Positions 18,511 through 27,219 of a DNA stretch of 38,212 bases are shown one piece after another. The stretch covers positions 1 through 38,212 of the forward strand of contig NZ_VMQU01000048.1 in assembly GCF_007714205.1 (NCBI RefSeq), given 5' to 3'. Position 1 is the first letter of the stretch. Each line of letters begins with the position of its first letter. The DNA is from Mycobacterium helveticum (GTDB lineage Bacteria; Actinomycetota; Actinomycetes; Mycobacteriales; Mycobacteriaceae). The notes beneath the pieces were generated by a model that was not told the origin of the DNA, searched no databases, and saw only the letters and a program-made list of their open reading frames with translations. The translations under genes were made by a program, and so were the position numbers.

Positions 18511-20031
18511 ATGACCACAACCATCCCGCACTTCATCGACGGCAAGCGCACAGCGGGGCAGTCCACCCGCACCGCCGACGTCTTCGACCCCAGCACCGGA
18601 CAGGTGCAGGCCCGGGTCGCGATGGCGGGCAAGGCCGACGTCGACGCCGCCGTGGCGTCGGCCGTCGAAGCCCAAAAGGTTTGGGCGGCATGGAATCCGC
18701 AGCGCCGCGCCCGCGTGATGATGAAGTTCGTCGAGCTGGTCAACGACCACATGGACGAGCTCGCCGAGCTGCTGTCGCTCGAGCACGGCAAGACCGTGCC
18801 CGACGCGCGCGGTGACATCCAGCGCGGCATCGAGGTGATCGAGTTCGCCATCGGGATACCCCACCTGCTCAAGGGCGAGTACAGCGAGGGCGCCGGCCCC
18901 GGCATCGACGTCTATTCGCTGCGCCAGCCCCTGGGCGTCGTCGCGGGCATCACGCCGTTCAACTTCCCGGCGATGATCCCGCTGTGGAAGGCCGGCCCGG
19001 CGCTCGCCTGCGGAAATGCGTTCGTGCTCAAGCCCAGCGAGCGCGACCCGTCGGTCCCGCTGCGCCTGGCCGAGCTGTTCGGAGAAGCCGGCCTGCCGCC
19101 GGGGGTGTTCCAGGTGGTGCACGGCGACAAGGAGGCGGTCGACGCCATCCTGGCGCACCCCGACATCCAGGCCGTAGGTTTCGTCGGCAGCTCCGACATC
19201 GCCCAGTACATCTACTCCACCGCCGCGGCCACCGGAAAGCGGTCGCAATGCTTCGGCGGCGCCAAGAACCACATGATCGTGATGCCCGACGCGGACCTCG
19301 ACCAGGCCGTCAACGCGCTGATCGGCGCCGGGTACGGCAGCGCCGGCGAACGCTGCATGGCGATCAGCGTCGCCGTGCCCGTCGGCGAGCAGACCGCGCA
19401 ACGGTTGCGCGCCCGCCTCGTCGAGCGGATCACCAACCTGCGCGTCGGCCACGGCCTGGACCCCAAGGCCGACTACGGGCCACTGGTCACCGAGGCCGCG
19501 CTGGCCCGCGTGCGCGACTACATCGCCCAGGGCGTGGCCGCCGGCGCGGAGATCGTCATCGACGGCCGCGAGCGGGCCAGCGACGACCTGACCTTCGGGG
19601 ACGCCAACCTCGAGGGCGGCTTCTTCATCGGGCCGACGCTGTTCGACCACGTCACCCCCGACATGTCGATCTACACCGACGAGATCTTCGGACCCGTGCT
19701 GTGCATGGTCCGGGCCAAGACCTACGAAGAGGCGCTGGCACTTCCGTCGGCGCACGAGTACGGCAACGGCGTGGCGATCTTCACCCGCGACGGCGACACC
19801 GCCCGCGACTTCGTCTCCCGCGTGCAGGTGGGCATGGTGGGCGTCAACGTGCCGATCCCGGTGCCGGTGGCCTACCACACGTTCGGCGGCTGGAAGCGCT
19901 CCGGCTTCGGCGACCTCAACCAGCACGGCCCCGCGTCGATTCAGTTCTACACCAAGGTCAAGACCGTCACGTCGCGGTGGCCGTCCGGCATCAAAGACGG
20001 TGCCGAATTCGTCATCCCGACCATGCACTAG
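18511..20031 (+). CDS. mmsA: Methylmalonate-semialdehyde dehydrogenase (CoA-acylating) MmsA
   Basis: Oxidises methylmalonate semialdehyde to propionyl-CoA at the end of valine breakdown, using NAD and CoA. 506 aa, ALDH superfamily. Asn151 is in GITPFNFPAM, the catalytic Cys282 is in GSAGERCMAIS, and the C-terminal GGWKRSGFGDLNQHG is typical of MmsA. AAGGG lies about 7 nt before the ATG. It is the first gene of mmsA-fadE9-mmsB, with 12-bp and 9-bp gaps to the next genes. In M. tuberculosis the same trio is Rv0753c-Rv0751c. Confidence 0.93.
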   Translation: MTTTIPHFIDGKRTAGQSTRTADVFDPSTGQVQARVAMAGKADVDAAVASAVEAQKVWAAWNPQRRARVMMKFVELVNDHMDELAELLSLEHGKTVPDARGDIQRGIEVIEFAIGIPHLLKGEYSEGAGPGIDVYSLRQPLGVVAGITPFNFPAMIPLWKAGPALACGNAFVLKPSERDPSVPLRLAELFGEAGLPPGVFQVVHGDKEAVDAILAHPDIQAVGFVGSSDIAQYIYSTAAATGKRSQCFGGAKNHMIVMPDADLDQAVNALIGAGYGSAGERCMAISVAVPVGEQTAQRLRARLVERITNLRVGHGLDPKADYGPLVTEAALARVRDYIAQGVAAGAEIVIDGRERASDDLTFGDANLEGGFFIGPTLFDHVTPDMSIYTDEIFGPVLCMVRAKTYEEALALPSAHEYGNGVAIFTRDGDTARDFVSRVQVGMVGVNVPIPVPVAYHTFGGWKRSGFGDLNQHGPASIQFYTKVKTVTSRWPSGIKDGAEFVIPTMH

Positions 20032-20043
20032 GGCCCCGAGTCC

Positions 20044-21231
20044 ATGGAACTCTTCGCGCTCGACGACGACGAACGGGTGATCACCGAGACGGCCGCCGCG
20101 TTCGCCGCCAAACGCCTCGCCCCGTACGCCCTCGAATGGGATGCCGCCCAGCACTTCCCGGTCGATGTGCTGCGCGAGGCCGCCGAACTCGGCATGGCGG
20201 CCATCTACTGCCGCGACGACGTGGGCGGCAGCGGGCTGCGCCGCCTCGACGGGGTCCGCATCTTCGAGCAGCTGGCGGTCGCGGACCCGACGACCGCCGC
20301 GTTCCTGTCCATCCACAACATGTGCGCGTGGATGATCGACTGTTACGGCACCCCGGAACAGCGCAAGGTCTGGGTACCGCGGCTGGCGTCGATGGACGTC
20401 ATCGCCAGCTACTGCCTGACCGAGCCGGGCGCCGGCGCGGACGCCGGCGCGCTGAGCACCCGCGCCGTCAAGCAGGGCCCGGAAAAAAGTGCAGATTATG
20501 TGCTCGACGGCGTCAAGCAGTTCATCTCCGGTGCGGGCGCCTCCGACGTCTACGTGGTGATGGCCCGCACGGGCGGCCCAGAAAATCCGGGCCCGCGCGG
20601 CATCTCCACCTTCATCGTCGAAAAGGGCGCTGCGGGGCTGAGTTTCGGTGCGCCGGAGGAGAAGATGGGCTGGCACGCCCAACCCACCGCGCAGGTGATC
20701 CTGGACGGGGTGCGGGTGCCCGCCGACGCGATGCTCGGCGGCGCCGACGGCGAGGGCGCCGGCTTTTCCATCGCGATGAACGGCCTCAACGGCGGCCGCC
20801 TCAATATCGCGGCGTGCTCGCTCGGCGGCGCCCAGGCCGCCTTCGACAAGGCGGGCGGCTACGTGCGCGAACGCCACGCGTTCGGCTCCGCCCTGATCGA
20901 CGAGCCGACCATCCGCTTCACCCTGGCCGACATGGCCACCGCGCTGCAGACGTCGCGACTGTTGTTGTGGCGGGCCGCGACCGCCCTGGACGCCGACGAC
21001 GCCGACAAGGTGGAGCTGTGCGCGATGGCCAAGCGTTACGTCACCGACTCGTGCTTCGAGGTCGCCGACAAGGCCCTGCAGCTGCACGGCGGCTACGGCT
21101 ACCTGCGCGAGTACGGTCTGGAGAAGATCGTGCGCGACCTGCGCGTGCACCGGATCCTGGAAGGCACCAACGAGATCATGCGCGTGGTCATCGGCCGGGC
21201 CGAGGCCGCGCGGTTCCGGGCCACCGCGTAG
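20044..21231 (+). CDS. fadE9: Acyl-CoA dehydrogenase FadE9, probably isobutyryl-CoA dehydrogenase
   Basis: FAD enzyme of 395 aa. Family blocks are YCLTEPGAGADAGAL, the flavin-binding LNGGRLNIAACSLGGAQAA, and QLHGGYGYLREYGLEKIVRDLRVHRILEGTNEIMR, with candidate catalytic Glu373 in LEGTNE. Its place between mmsA and mmsB supports the isobutyryl-CoA to methacrylyl-CoA step of valine catabolism, the role of human ACAD8-type enzymes. Electrons would pass to ETF. The hydratase and hydrolase steps of the pathway are not encoded in this window. Confidence 0.9.
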   Translation: MELFALDDDERVITETAAAFAAKRLAPYALEWDAAQHFPVDVLREAAELGMAAIYCRDDVGGSGLRRLDGVRIFEQLAVADPTTAAFLSIHNMCAWMIDCYGTPEQRKVWVPRLASMDVIASYCLTEPGAGADAGALSTRAVKQGPEKSADYVLDGVKQFISGAGASDVYVVMARTGGPENPGPRGISTFIVEKGAAGLSFGAPEEKMGWHAQPTAQVILDGVRVPADAMLGGADGEGAGFSIAMNGLNGGRLNIAACSLGGAQAAFDKAGGYVRERHAFGSALIDEPTIRFTLADMATALQTSRLLLWRAATALDADDADKVELCAMAKRYVTDSCFEVADKALQLHGGYGYLREYGLEKIVRDLRVHRILEGTNEIMRVVIGRAEAARFRATA

Positions 21232-21240
21232 AAAGGCGCC

Positions 21241-22134
21241 ATGACCATCGTTTCCACCGTCGCGTTTTTGGGGCTGGGCCACATGGGCGGGCCGATGTCG
21301 GCGAACCTCGTTGCCGCCGGCCACGCCGTGCGCGGTTTCGACCCGGTGCCCGCGGCGGCGACGGCGGCGGCCTCGAACGGCGTCACGGTGTTCGACGACG
21401 CGACCGACGCGGTCGCCGGGGCCGACGTCGTCATCACGATGCTGCCCAACGGCGAGGTGGTCAAGCGCTGCTACGCCGAGGTGCTGCCGGCCGCTCGGGC
21501 CGGTGCGCTGTTCATCGACAGCTCCACCATCTCGGTCGACGACGCGCGGCAGGTGCACGCGCTCGCGCAGTCGCGCGGGATCGCCCAGTTGGACGCGCCG
21601 GTCTCCGGCGGGGTGAAGGGCGCCGCGGCGGGAACCCTGGCGTTCATGGTGGGCGGCGACGAGTCGGCGCTGCAGCGGGCGCGCCCGGTGCTGGAACCGA
21701 TGGCGGGCAAGATCATTCACTGCGGCGCGGCCGGCGCGGGGCAGGCCGCCAAGGTGTGCAACAACATGGTGCTGGCCGTGCAGCAGATCGCGATCGGCGA
21801 GGCGTTCGTGCTGGCCGAGAGGCTCGGGCTGTCGGCGCAGTCGCTGTTCGACGTCATCACCGGCGCGACCGGCAACTGCTGGGCGGTGCACACCAACTGC
21901 CCGGTGGCGGGCCCCGTCCCGACATCGCCGGCCAACAACGGCTTCAAGCCCGGCTTTGCGACCGCACTGATGAACAAGGACCTGCACCTGGCGATGGACG
22001 CGGTGGCCTCGACCGGCTCGTCGGCACCGCTGGGCAGTCACGCCGCCGAGATCTACGCCGAGTTCATCGCGTCCGACGCCTCCCACGCCGACCAGGACTT
22101 CAGCGCCGTCATCGAGATGCTGCGCTCGAGCTGA
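21241..22134 (+). CDS. mmsB: 3-hydroxyisobutyrate dehydrogenase MmsB
   Basis: NAD-dependent enzyme converting 3-hydroxyisobutyrate to methylmalonate semialdehyde, the substrate of MmsA. 297 aa. The Rossmann motif FLGLGHMGGPMSANL is followed by the substrate loop DAPVSGGVKGAAAGTL and catalytic Lys171 in AGQAAKVCNNM. It is the last gene of the operon. A 10-bp palindrome TTGCGCGCAA (22141-22150) follows the stop. Confidence 0.93.
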   Translation: MTIVSTVAFLGLGHMGGPMSANLVAAGHAVRGFDPVPAAATAAASNGVTVFDDATDAVAGADVVITMLPNGEVVKRCYAEVLPAARAGALFIDSSTISVDDARQVHALAQSRGIAQLDAPVSGGVKGAAAGTLAFMVGGDESALQRARPVLEPMAGKIIHCGAAGAGQAAKVCNNMVLAVQQIAIGEAFVLAERLGLSAQSLFDVITGATGNCWAVHTNCPVAGPVPTSPANNGFKPGFATALMNKDLHLAMDAVASTGSSAPLGSHAAEIYAEFIASDASHADQDFSAVIEMLRSS

Positions 22135-22153
22135 CCCAGGTTGCGCGCAACGT

Positions 22154-22171
22154 CGGAGAGAATTCACTCCG
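22154..22171 (+). promoter_or_regulatory. 18-bp near-perfect palindrome upstream of the STAS-like gene
   Basis: CGGAGAGAATTCACTCCG is symmetric at 16 of 18 positions. It lies 7 bp upstream of a TATGTT box (22178-22183, TANNNT), roughly where a -35 element would be, so an operator is the simplest reading. Confidence 0.5.
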
Positions 22172-22204
22172 GCGGCCTATGTTGGGCCCATCAAGGAGTC
22201 CTCG

Positions 22205-22591
22205 ATGATCGAATTGCTGCCGGACATGCCGGAGGGAGTGACCGGCATCCGGGTGTCCGGCCGGTTGCGCGGCGACGAACTGCGCGAGATCAAGCCCGCC
22301 ATGGAGGAGCTGTTCACAACCGGTGGAATAAGGATCGTGGAAGTCATCGCGTCCGATTACGAGGGTTTCGGGCCCGGCGGGTTGGTCGAGGATCTCAAGA
22401 TGGGATTCGGCACCGTCCTGCCGCATCATTCGGCCTTCAAGCGAATCGCCGTCGTGTCGGACAAGGAATGGGTCGCCCACACCCTGCATGCGCTGGCGTG
22501 GATGGTGCCCGGCGAGCTGGCCGTGTTCGGGCTCGACGACCTCGAGCGTGCCAAGGCATGGGCCGCCGGCCAGCTCGAGCAGCCGACCTGA
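22205..22591 (+). CDS. SpoIIAA/STAS-like small protein
   Basis: 128-aa soluble protein resembling the SpoIIAA-like (PF11964-type) family: an alternating beta-alpha pattern with VTGIRVSGRLRGDELREIKPAMEEL, EVIASDYEGF, KRIAVVSDKEWVAHTLHALAWMVPGELAVFGLDDLERAKAWA. Members of this family lack a known enzymatic role; some have been linked to membrane or lipid association. AAGGAG about 6 nt before the ATG supports the start. It sits alone between the valine operon and the convergent marR, with its own promoter-like box. The function is unknown. Confidence 0.72.
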   Translation: MIELLPDMPEGVTGIRVSGRLRGDELREIKPAMEELFTTGGIRIVEVIASDYEGFGPGGLVEDLKMGFGTVLPHHSAFKRIAVVSDKEWVAHTLHALAWMVPGELAVFGLDDLERAKAWAAGQLEQPT

Positions 22592-22610
22592 TGGTGGCGA
22601 CCCGCCGCGG

Positions 22611-23117
22611 TCAAAAGTCGCCGGCGTTGCGCCGCAACGTGTCCACCGCCGACACCAAGGCCAGCGATTCGGTGTCGGACATTCCGATATCGGCGAACAC
22701 CTGCTCGTTGAGGGTGACCGTGGCGTCCTCCACCGTCGAGCGGCCCAGCTCGGTGATCTGCACCAGCGTCGTGCGCCCGTCGGTGGGGTGCGGCACCCGC
22801 CGCACCAACCCGTCAGATTCCAGCCGGCGGATCGCGTGGGTCACGCTGGTGACGTGCACCTGCAGGCGGTCGGACGCCTTGGTGATCGGCAGCGCCCCGG
22901 CGCGGCTGAACGCCAGCAGCCGCAGCAGCTCGTACCGCGAGAAGCTCAGGTCGTAGGGACGCAACGCGTTCTCGACCCGGGCCAGCAGGATCTGGTGCGC
23001 GCGCATCACCGAGGTCACCGCGACCATGCCCGGCGCCACCTCGCCCCAGCCGGCACGCTCCCAGTTGTCCCGCGCCGCGGCGATAGGGTCCCGTTTGGGC
23101 GGTCTCGAGGCGGTCAC
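22611..23117 (-). CDS. MarR-family transcriptional regulator
   Basis: 168-aa winged-helix regulator. Helix-turn-helix and wing are visible as LPITKASDRLQVHVTSVTHAIRRLESDGLVRRVPHPTDGRTTLVQITELG. The dimerisation helices flank it. I chose the GTG at 23117 because AAAGGGGG lies upstream and the length then matches the recalled orthologue Rv0737. It follows rslA by 19 bp, so it is probably the third gene of the sigL-rslA transcript. Its ligand and targets are unknown; nearby palindromes at 22154 and 18460 are candidates. Confidence 0.87.
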   Translation of the reverse strand: MTASRPPKRDPIAAARDNWERAGWGEVAPGMVAVTSVMRAHQILLARVENALRPYDLSFSRYELLRLLAFSRAGALPITKASDRLQVHVTSVTHAIRRLESDGLVRRVPHPTDGRTTLVQITELGRSTVEDATVTLNEQVFADIGMSDTESLALVSAVDTLRRNAGDF

Positions 23118-23136
23118 GCCCCCTTTCTTACCGCGT

Positions 23137-23844
23137 CTACAGCGAACGCTGCAGCAGAACCTGCCCGTTGTCGGCGGAAACCACCTGCACGGCGGCGATC
23201 TGGTCGGCCGGTGTCGAGATGCTGCCGGCCGGCGTCGCGGTCTGCCCGGGGACGGCCACCCAGGTCGCCAGCCGGGTCTGGCGGCCGTCGCGGCCCACCA
23301 CCACCATCGCCAGCGTGTCGTGGTGCGCGGTGAGCGGGGCCAGGCACACGCAGTCCAGGTTGATCGACGTCCCCCAGTGCCGGCCGCTGACCCGCACCGT
23401 CGAGGTGAGCAGGGTGGTGCCGACCTGCGCCATCGGCTGCGACGACGCACTCACCTGCGGCGCGGGCGCCGACGCGTGACCGTGCACGCCGACGAGCACG
23501 CCGACCCCCAGCACCACGGCCGCGGCCGACGCGGCCGCCCAGGTGGCCACGCGCGCGCGGCGGCGCCGGAAGCGCACCGCCGCCATCAGCGACGGTGACA
23601 TCTCCGGGGCCGCCGGGAGCGGGCCCGAGTCGCCGAGCCCGGCCACCTCCTCGCGGTCCAGCCGCGATAGCAGGGCCGGCAAGCCGCTCAGGTCGGCGAC
23701 GGCGTCCCGGCACGACCGGCAGCCGGCCATGTGCGCCTCGAATTCGCGGCGTTCGGCGGCGCACAGCGATCCCAGTACGTAGGCGGCATCCCACATCGCG
23801 TAGCGGTCACCGGGCGGGCCGATGTCCCCTGGCTGAGCGTTCAT
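23137..23844 (-). CDS. rslA: Anti-sigma factor RslA (zinc anti-sigma domain, membrane-bound)
   Basis: Holds SigL inactive at the membrane. Numbering from the upstream ATG at 23868, the HxxxCxxC zinc motif is His46-Cys50-Cys53 (HMAGCRSC), with a preceding Cys36. A single membrane helix lies at about 108-128, followed by an extracytoplasmic domain ending in GQVLLQRSL as in M. tuberculosis RslA. In that species zinc release by oxidation frees SigL. I prefer the ATG at 23844 because AAGGAG lies 9 nt upstream. The ATG pair at 23868/23865 lacks a good ribosome binding site but could be reached by coupling from a mini-ORF in the repeat. Confidence 0.9.
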   Translation of the reverse strand: MNAQPGDIGPPGDRYAMWDAAYVLGSLCAAERREFEAHMAGCRSCRDAVADLSGLPALLSRLDREEVAGLGDSGPLPAAPEMSPSLMAAVRFRRRRARVATWAAASAAAVVLGVGVLVGVHGHASAPAPQVSASSQPMAQVGTTLLTSTVRVSGRHWGTSINLDCVCLAPLTAHHDTLAMVVVGRDGRQTRLATWVAVPGQTATPAGSISTPADQIAAVQVVSADNGQVLLQRSL

Positions 23845-23864
23845 CTCATCACTCTCCTTGCTCA

Positions 23865-23907
23865 TCATGCCTTAGGTTCGTCATGCCTTAGGTTCGTCAT
23901 GCCTTAG
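23865..23907 (-). repeat. 16-bp tandem repeat between sigL and rslA
   Basis: TCATGCCTTAGGTTCG (plus strand) occurs twice exactly and then for another 11 bases. The array includes the sigL stop codon at one end and the upstream ATG of the rslA frame at the other. On the coding strand it creates an 11-codon ORF (23900-23865). Confidence 0.93.
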
Positions 23908-24449
23908 CGGGTGACCCCGAGCTCCTGCAGCGTCAGCCGCAGCGCGCGCACCGCGTAGTGCAGGCGCGACTTCACTGTTCCCTCGGCGATCTGCAGGTCC
24001 GCGGCGATCTGCGCCGTGGTCCAGCCGCGGTAGTACGACCTTTCGATCACGGCCCGATGCTCGACCGACAGCTGGGCCACCGCGTCGGCGATCAACAGCC
24101 GGTCCAGCGCCGCGTTCACCTCGTCGGGCGTCGACTGCTCGGGAGCTCCGACCTCGTCGGTCGAGCCGACCACGTTGCGGAACCGGGCGCTGCGCCGGTC
24201 GTCGATGATCATGTTGCGGGCGACGGTGAACATCCACGCCCGCGCCGAGCGGTCGGCGTCGCTGATGATCTCCGGATGCTGCCACGCCCGCAGCAGCGTT
24301 TCCTGGACGACGTCCTCGGCGTGGCTCGCGTCCCCGGTCAGCCGCAGCGCGTAGCGCCACAGCACCGCGGCGTGTTCGTCGTAGATCGCCTTCATCAGCG
24401 CGGCCTCGGCAGCCGCCGACGGCGCCCCGCTGCCAGCAACCCGGGCCAC
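23904..24449 (-). CDS. sigL: ECF sigma factor SigL
   Basis: 181-aa group 4 sigma factor. Region 2 spans about residues 29-57 (RYALRLTGDASHAEDVVQETLLRAWQ). Region 4 is LSVEHRAVIERSYYRGWTTAQIAADLQIAEGTVKSRLHYAVRAL. The GTG at 24449 has a Shine-Dalgarno GGAGGTGATC complementary over about ten bases to the end of 16S rRNA. In M. tuberculosis SigL controls its own operon, polyketide synthase genes and secreted-protein genes, and is released from RslA. A matching promoter is visible upstream. Confidence 0.93.
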   Translation of the reverse strand: MARVAGSGAPSAAAEAALMKAIYDEHAAVLWRYALRLTGDASHAEDVVQETLLRAWQHPEIISDADRSARAWMFTVARNMIIDDRRSARFRNVVGSTDEVGAPEQSTPDEVNAALDRLLIADAVAQLSVEHRAVIERSYYRGWTTAQIAADLQIAEGTVKSRLHYAVRALRLTLQELGVTR

Positions 24450-24468
24450 TCGATCACCTCCGCCTAGT

Positions 24469-24496
24469 GAAACGAGCCGCCGGAGCGGTTGGTTCA
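24469..24496 (-). promoter_or_regulatory. SigL-type autoregulatory promoter of sigL-rslA
   Basis: Read on the minus strand: TGAACC (24496-24491), a 16-nt spacer, then CGTTTC (24474-24469). This fits the SigL consensus I recall (TGAACC at -35, CGT at -10). Transcription would start near 24462, giving a leader of only about a dozen bases that is nearly all ribosome binding site. Confidence 0.75.
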
Positions 24497-24503
24497 GGCG
24501 GGC

Positions 24504-24538
24504 CTCAAGCAGGCCCTCAAGCAGGCCCTCAAGCAGGC
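24504..24538 (-). repeat. 12-bp tandem triplication spanning the mapA stop codon
   Basis: CTCAAGCAGGCC (plus strand) occurs twice exactly and a third time minus its last base. On the coding strand each unit reads CCT GCT TGA GGG-like, so mapA ends in three in-frame copies of Pro-Ala-stop. Confidence 0.9.
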
Positions 24539-25332
24539 AAAGTCAGGATCCGCGGCCCGTCGTCGGTGGCGGCGACCGTATGCTCCCAGTGCGCCGCGCG
24601 GGAGCCGTCGGACGTGGTCACCGTCCACCCGTCGTCGAGCACCACCGTCTTGCCCGTCCCGAGCGTCAGCATCGGTTCGATGGCCAGCACCGAACCGGGC
24701 GCCAGCACCGGGCCCCGCCCGGGGGCGCCCTCGTTGGGCAGGAACGGATCCATGTGCATCTGCCGGCCGATGCCGTGGCCCCCGTAGCCTTCCACGATGC
24801 CGAACGGGCGCCCGTAGCGACCCTCGGCCGCGCGGGTGCCCATCTCGATCGCGTGGGCGACATCGGTCAGCCGCTTGCCGACGACCATCGCCGCGATCCC
24901 GGCCTCCAGCGATTCCCGGGTCGCCGCCGAGAGCGCCTCGTCGGCGGGCCGCAGCGAGCCCACGCCGAAGGTGATCGCGGCGTCCCCGTGCCAGCCGGCC
25001 AGCACCGCCCCGCAGTCGATGGACACCAGGTCGCCGGGGGCCAGCACTTCGGCGGCCGACGGGATCCCGTGGACGACCCGCTCGTTGACCGATGCGCAGA
25101 TCGACGCCGGGTAGCCGTGGTATCCCAGGAACGACGGCGTCGCCCCGGCGTCGCGGATCACCGAATCGGCGATCTCGTCGAGGCTCAGCGTCGACGTCCC
25201 GGGGACCGCCGCGGCACGGACGGCCTGCAGGGCGGCGGCGACGACGGCGCCGGCCGCCGCCATCGCGTCCAGTTCGGCGGCGCTGCGCTGGGGTACGACG
25301 CGGCGTGCGCGCAGTCGGGCCAGCGGTGTCAT
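24529..25332 (-). CDS. mapA: Type I methionine aminopeptidase MapA
   Basis: Removes the initiator methionine from nascent proteins. 267 aa. The five metal ligands are Asp106 (VSIDCGA), Asp117 ([10 protein letters not shown]), His186 (GYGGHGIGR), Glu219 (LAIEP) and Glu250 (AAHWEHT), with His88 in NERVVHGIP at the active site. It lacks the N-terminal SH3-binding extension of the second mycobacterial MetAP. It lies 19 bp after adk in the secY-adk-map order common to actinobacteria, and ends in a tandem triplication of its own stop region. Confidence 0.94.
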   Translation of the reverse strand: MTPLARLRARRVVPQRSAAELDAMAAAGAVVAAALQAVRAAAVPGTSTLSLDEIADSVIRDAGATPSFLGYHGYPASICASVNERVVHGIPSAAEVLAPGDLVSIDCGAVLAGWHGDAAITFGVGSLRPADEALSAATRESLEAGIAAMVVGKRLTDVAHAIEMGTRAAEGRYGRPFGIVEGYGGHGIGRQMHMDPFLPNEGAPGRGPVLAPGSVLAIEPMLTLGTGKTVVLDDGWTVTTSDGSRAAHWEHTVAATDDGPRILTLPA

Positions 25333-25351
25333 GGTCGGTCGTCCGGGATCG

Positions 25352-25897
25352 CTATGTGCCGAGGGCTTGCAGCGCGCGGGCGAACACCTCGTCCATCGAG
25401 CCGACGGCGTCGACGGTCTTCAGCTCGTCGCTGTAGTACTCGAGCAGCGGCGCGGTTTCCTCGCGGTAGACCTTCATCCGGTTGAGGATGACCTCGTCGG
25501 TGTCGTCGGCACGGCCGCGCGCCTTGAGCCGCTGCAGCAATTCGTCCTGAGACACCCGGAACTCCAGCACCGCGTCGATGTCGGTGCCGTGGCGTTCGAG
25601 CATCTCGTGCAGCGCCTTGGCCTGCTCGAGCGAGCGCGGGTATCCGTCCAGGATGAACCCGGCCGCGGCGTCCGGCTCGTTCAGCCGGTTGTCGACGAGC
25701 TGGTTGGTCAACTCGGCGGGCACCAGGTCGCCGGCGTCCAGGTACCGCTTGGCCTCCAGGCCGAGTTCGGTGCCCTCGCCGATGTTGCGCCGGAACAGGT
25801 CGCCGGTCGAGATCTGCGGGATTCCCAGCTTCTGAGCGAGCTTCTCGGCCTGCGTGCCCTTGCCCGCCCCCGGCGGCCCCAGCAAAACGAGTCTCAC
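25352..25897 (-). CDS. adk: Adenylate kinase
   Basis: Interconverts ATP + AMP and 2 ADP. 181 aa, the short form lacking a zinc-type LID insertion. The P-loop is [10 protein letters not shown] at about residues 7-16, the AMP-binding region contains QISTGDLFR, and [16 protein letters not shown] is the conserved central block. The start is a GTG at 25897 whose last bases form the TGA of secY (GTGA overlap), so the two are translationally coupled. Extending the frame upstream only adds out-of-frame secY sequence. Confidence 0.96.
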   Translation of the reverse strand: MRLVLLGPPGAGKGTQAEKLAQKLGIPQISTGDLFRRNIGEGTELGLEAKRYLDAGDLVPAELTNQLVDNRLNEPDAAAGFILDGYPRSLEQAKALHEMLERHGTDIDAVLEFRVSQDELLQRLKARGRADDTDEVILNRMKVYREETAPLLEYYSDELKTVDAVGSMDEVFARALQALGT

Positions 25898-27219
25898 TTG
25901 AGGAACCCTTCGTAGTTGCGCTGCATGAGCTGACTCTCGATTTGTTTGACCGTATCCAACCCGACGCCGATCATGATCAGAACGGCCGTACCGCCGAACG
26001 GCAGGTTCTGCACCGCCCCGCCGTTGCCGATCTGCAGGAACAGGTTGGGCAGCACGGCGATCGCGCCCAGGTAGATCGAGCCCGGCAGCGTGATCCTGCT
26101 CAGCACGTAGCGCAGGTAGTCGGCGGTGGGCTTGCCCGGCCGGATGCCGGGGATGAAGCCGCCGAACTTCTTCATCTCGTCGGCGCGCTCGTCGGGGTTG
26201 AAGGTGATCGACACGTAGAAGTACGTGAAGAAGATGATCAGCCCGAAGTAGATGGCGATGTAGACGGGGTCGCTCGGGTCGGACAGGTAGGTGCTGACGA
26301 ACTTGTCCCACCAGCTGTTGCCCGTGCCGCCGCTGCCGCTGCGGATGAGCTGGGTGACCAGGTGCGGGATGTAGATCAGCGACGACGCGAAGATGACCGG
26401 GATGACGCCGGCCTGGTTGACCTTGAGCGGCAGGTAGGTCGAGGTGCCGCCGTACATGCGCCGGCCCACCATGCGCTTGGCGTACTGCACCGGGATCCGG
26501 CGCTGGCCCTGCTCGACGAACACCACGCCCACGATGATGGCCAGGGCGGCGACCAGCACGGCGGTGAAGATGACACCGCCGCGGCTGTCCAGGATGGTCT
26601 TGCCCTCGGACGGGATGCGCGCGGCGATGCCCACGAAGATCAACAGCGACATGCCGTTGCCGATCCCGCGTTCGGTGATCAGTTCGCCCATCCACATCAC
26701 CAGCGCCGCCCCGCCCGTCATCACCAGCACGATGACGACCAGCGTGAAGATGCCCTGGTCGGCGATGATGTCCAGCGAGCAGCCCTGCAGCAGCCCGCCG
26801 TTGGCCGCCAGCGCCACGATGCTGGTGGCCTGCAGGACGGCCAGCGCGACCGCCAGGTAGCGGGTGTACTGGGTCATCTTGGCCTGCCCGGACTGGCCTT
26901 CCTTGCGCAATTCCTCGAAGCGCGGGATCACCACGGTGAGCAACTGCACGATGATGCTGGCCGTGATGTAGGGCATCACGCCCACCGCGAACACCGTGAG
27001 CTTGAGCAGCGCCCCGCCGGAGAACAGGTTGATCAGCGAGTAGATCTGCCCGGCCTCGCCGCCGGTGGCCTCTTTGATGCACTGCTGCACGTTGGGGTAG
27101 TTGACACCGGGAGACGGCAGCGCGGCACCGAACCGGTAGAGCAGAAGGATGCTGAGGGTGAAGAGAATCTTCCGTCTCAGGTCGACTGTCCGCAGCGACG
27201 AGATGAAAGCCGAAAGCAC
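25894..27219 (-). CDS. secY: Preprotein translocase subunit SecY
   Basis: Channel-forming subunit of the Sec translocon, 441 aa with ten expected membrane helices. Recognisable segments are [30 protein letters not shown] (helix 2 and plug region), [24 protein letters not shown], and [18 protein letters not shown]. The GTG at 27219 has AGGAGG about 6 nt upstream. It is followed by adk and mapA as in most actinobacteria. Confidence 0.97.
   Translation of the reverse strand: MLSAFISSLRTVDLRRKILFTLSILLLYRFGAALPSPGVNYPNVQQCIKEATGGEAGQIYSLINLFSGGALLKLTVFAVGVMPYITASIIVQLLTVVIPRFEELRKEGQSGQAKMTQYTRYLAVALAVLQATSIVALAANGGLLQGCSLDIIADQGIFTLVVIVLVMTGGAALVMWMGELITERGIGNGMSLLIFVGIAARIPSEGKTILDSRGGVIFTAVLVAALAIIVGVVFVEQGQRRIPVQYAKRMVGRRMYGGTSTYLPLKVNQAGVIPVIFASSLIYIPHLVTQLIRSGSGGTGNSWWDKFVSTYLSDPSDPVYIAIYFGLIIFFTYFYVSITFNPDERADEMKKFGGFIPGIRPGKPTADYLRYVLSRITLPGSIYLGAIAVLPNLFLQIGNGGAVQNLPFGGTAVLIMIGVGLDTVKQIESQLMQRNYEGFLK

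Noticed and set aside
22141..22150. TTGCGCGCAA palindrome after mmsB as a terminator or operator
   Set aside because: Ten bases of CG-rich symmetry without a loop or T-tract occur easily by chance here; the 22154-22171 palindrome next to it is the stronger signal.
18457..22167. Very long minus-strand open frame (about 1236 codons) opposite mmsA-fadE9-mmsB
   Set aside because: It is the antisense shadow of three well-supported genes. The translation is His/Arg/Gly-rich low complexity with no domain, a usual artefact of high-GC codon bias.
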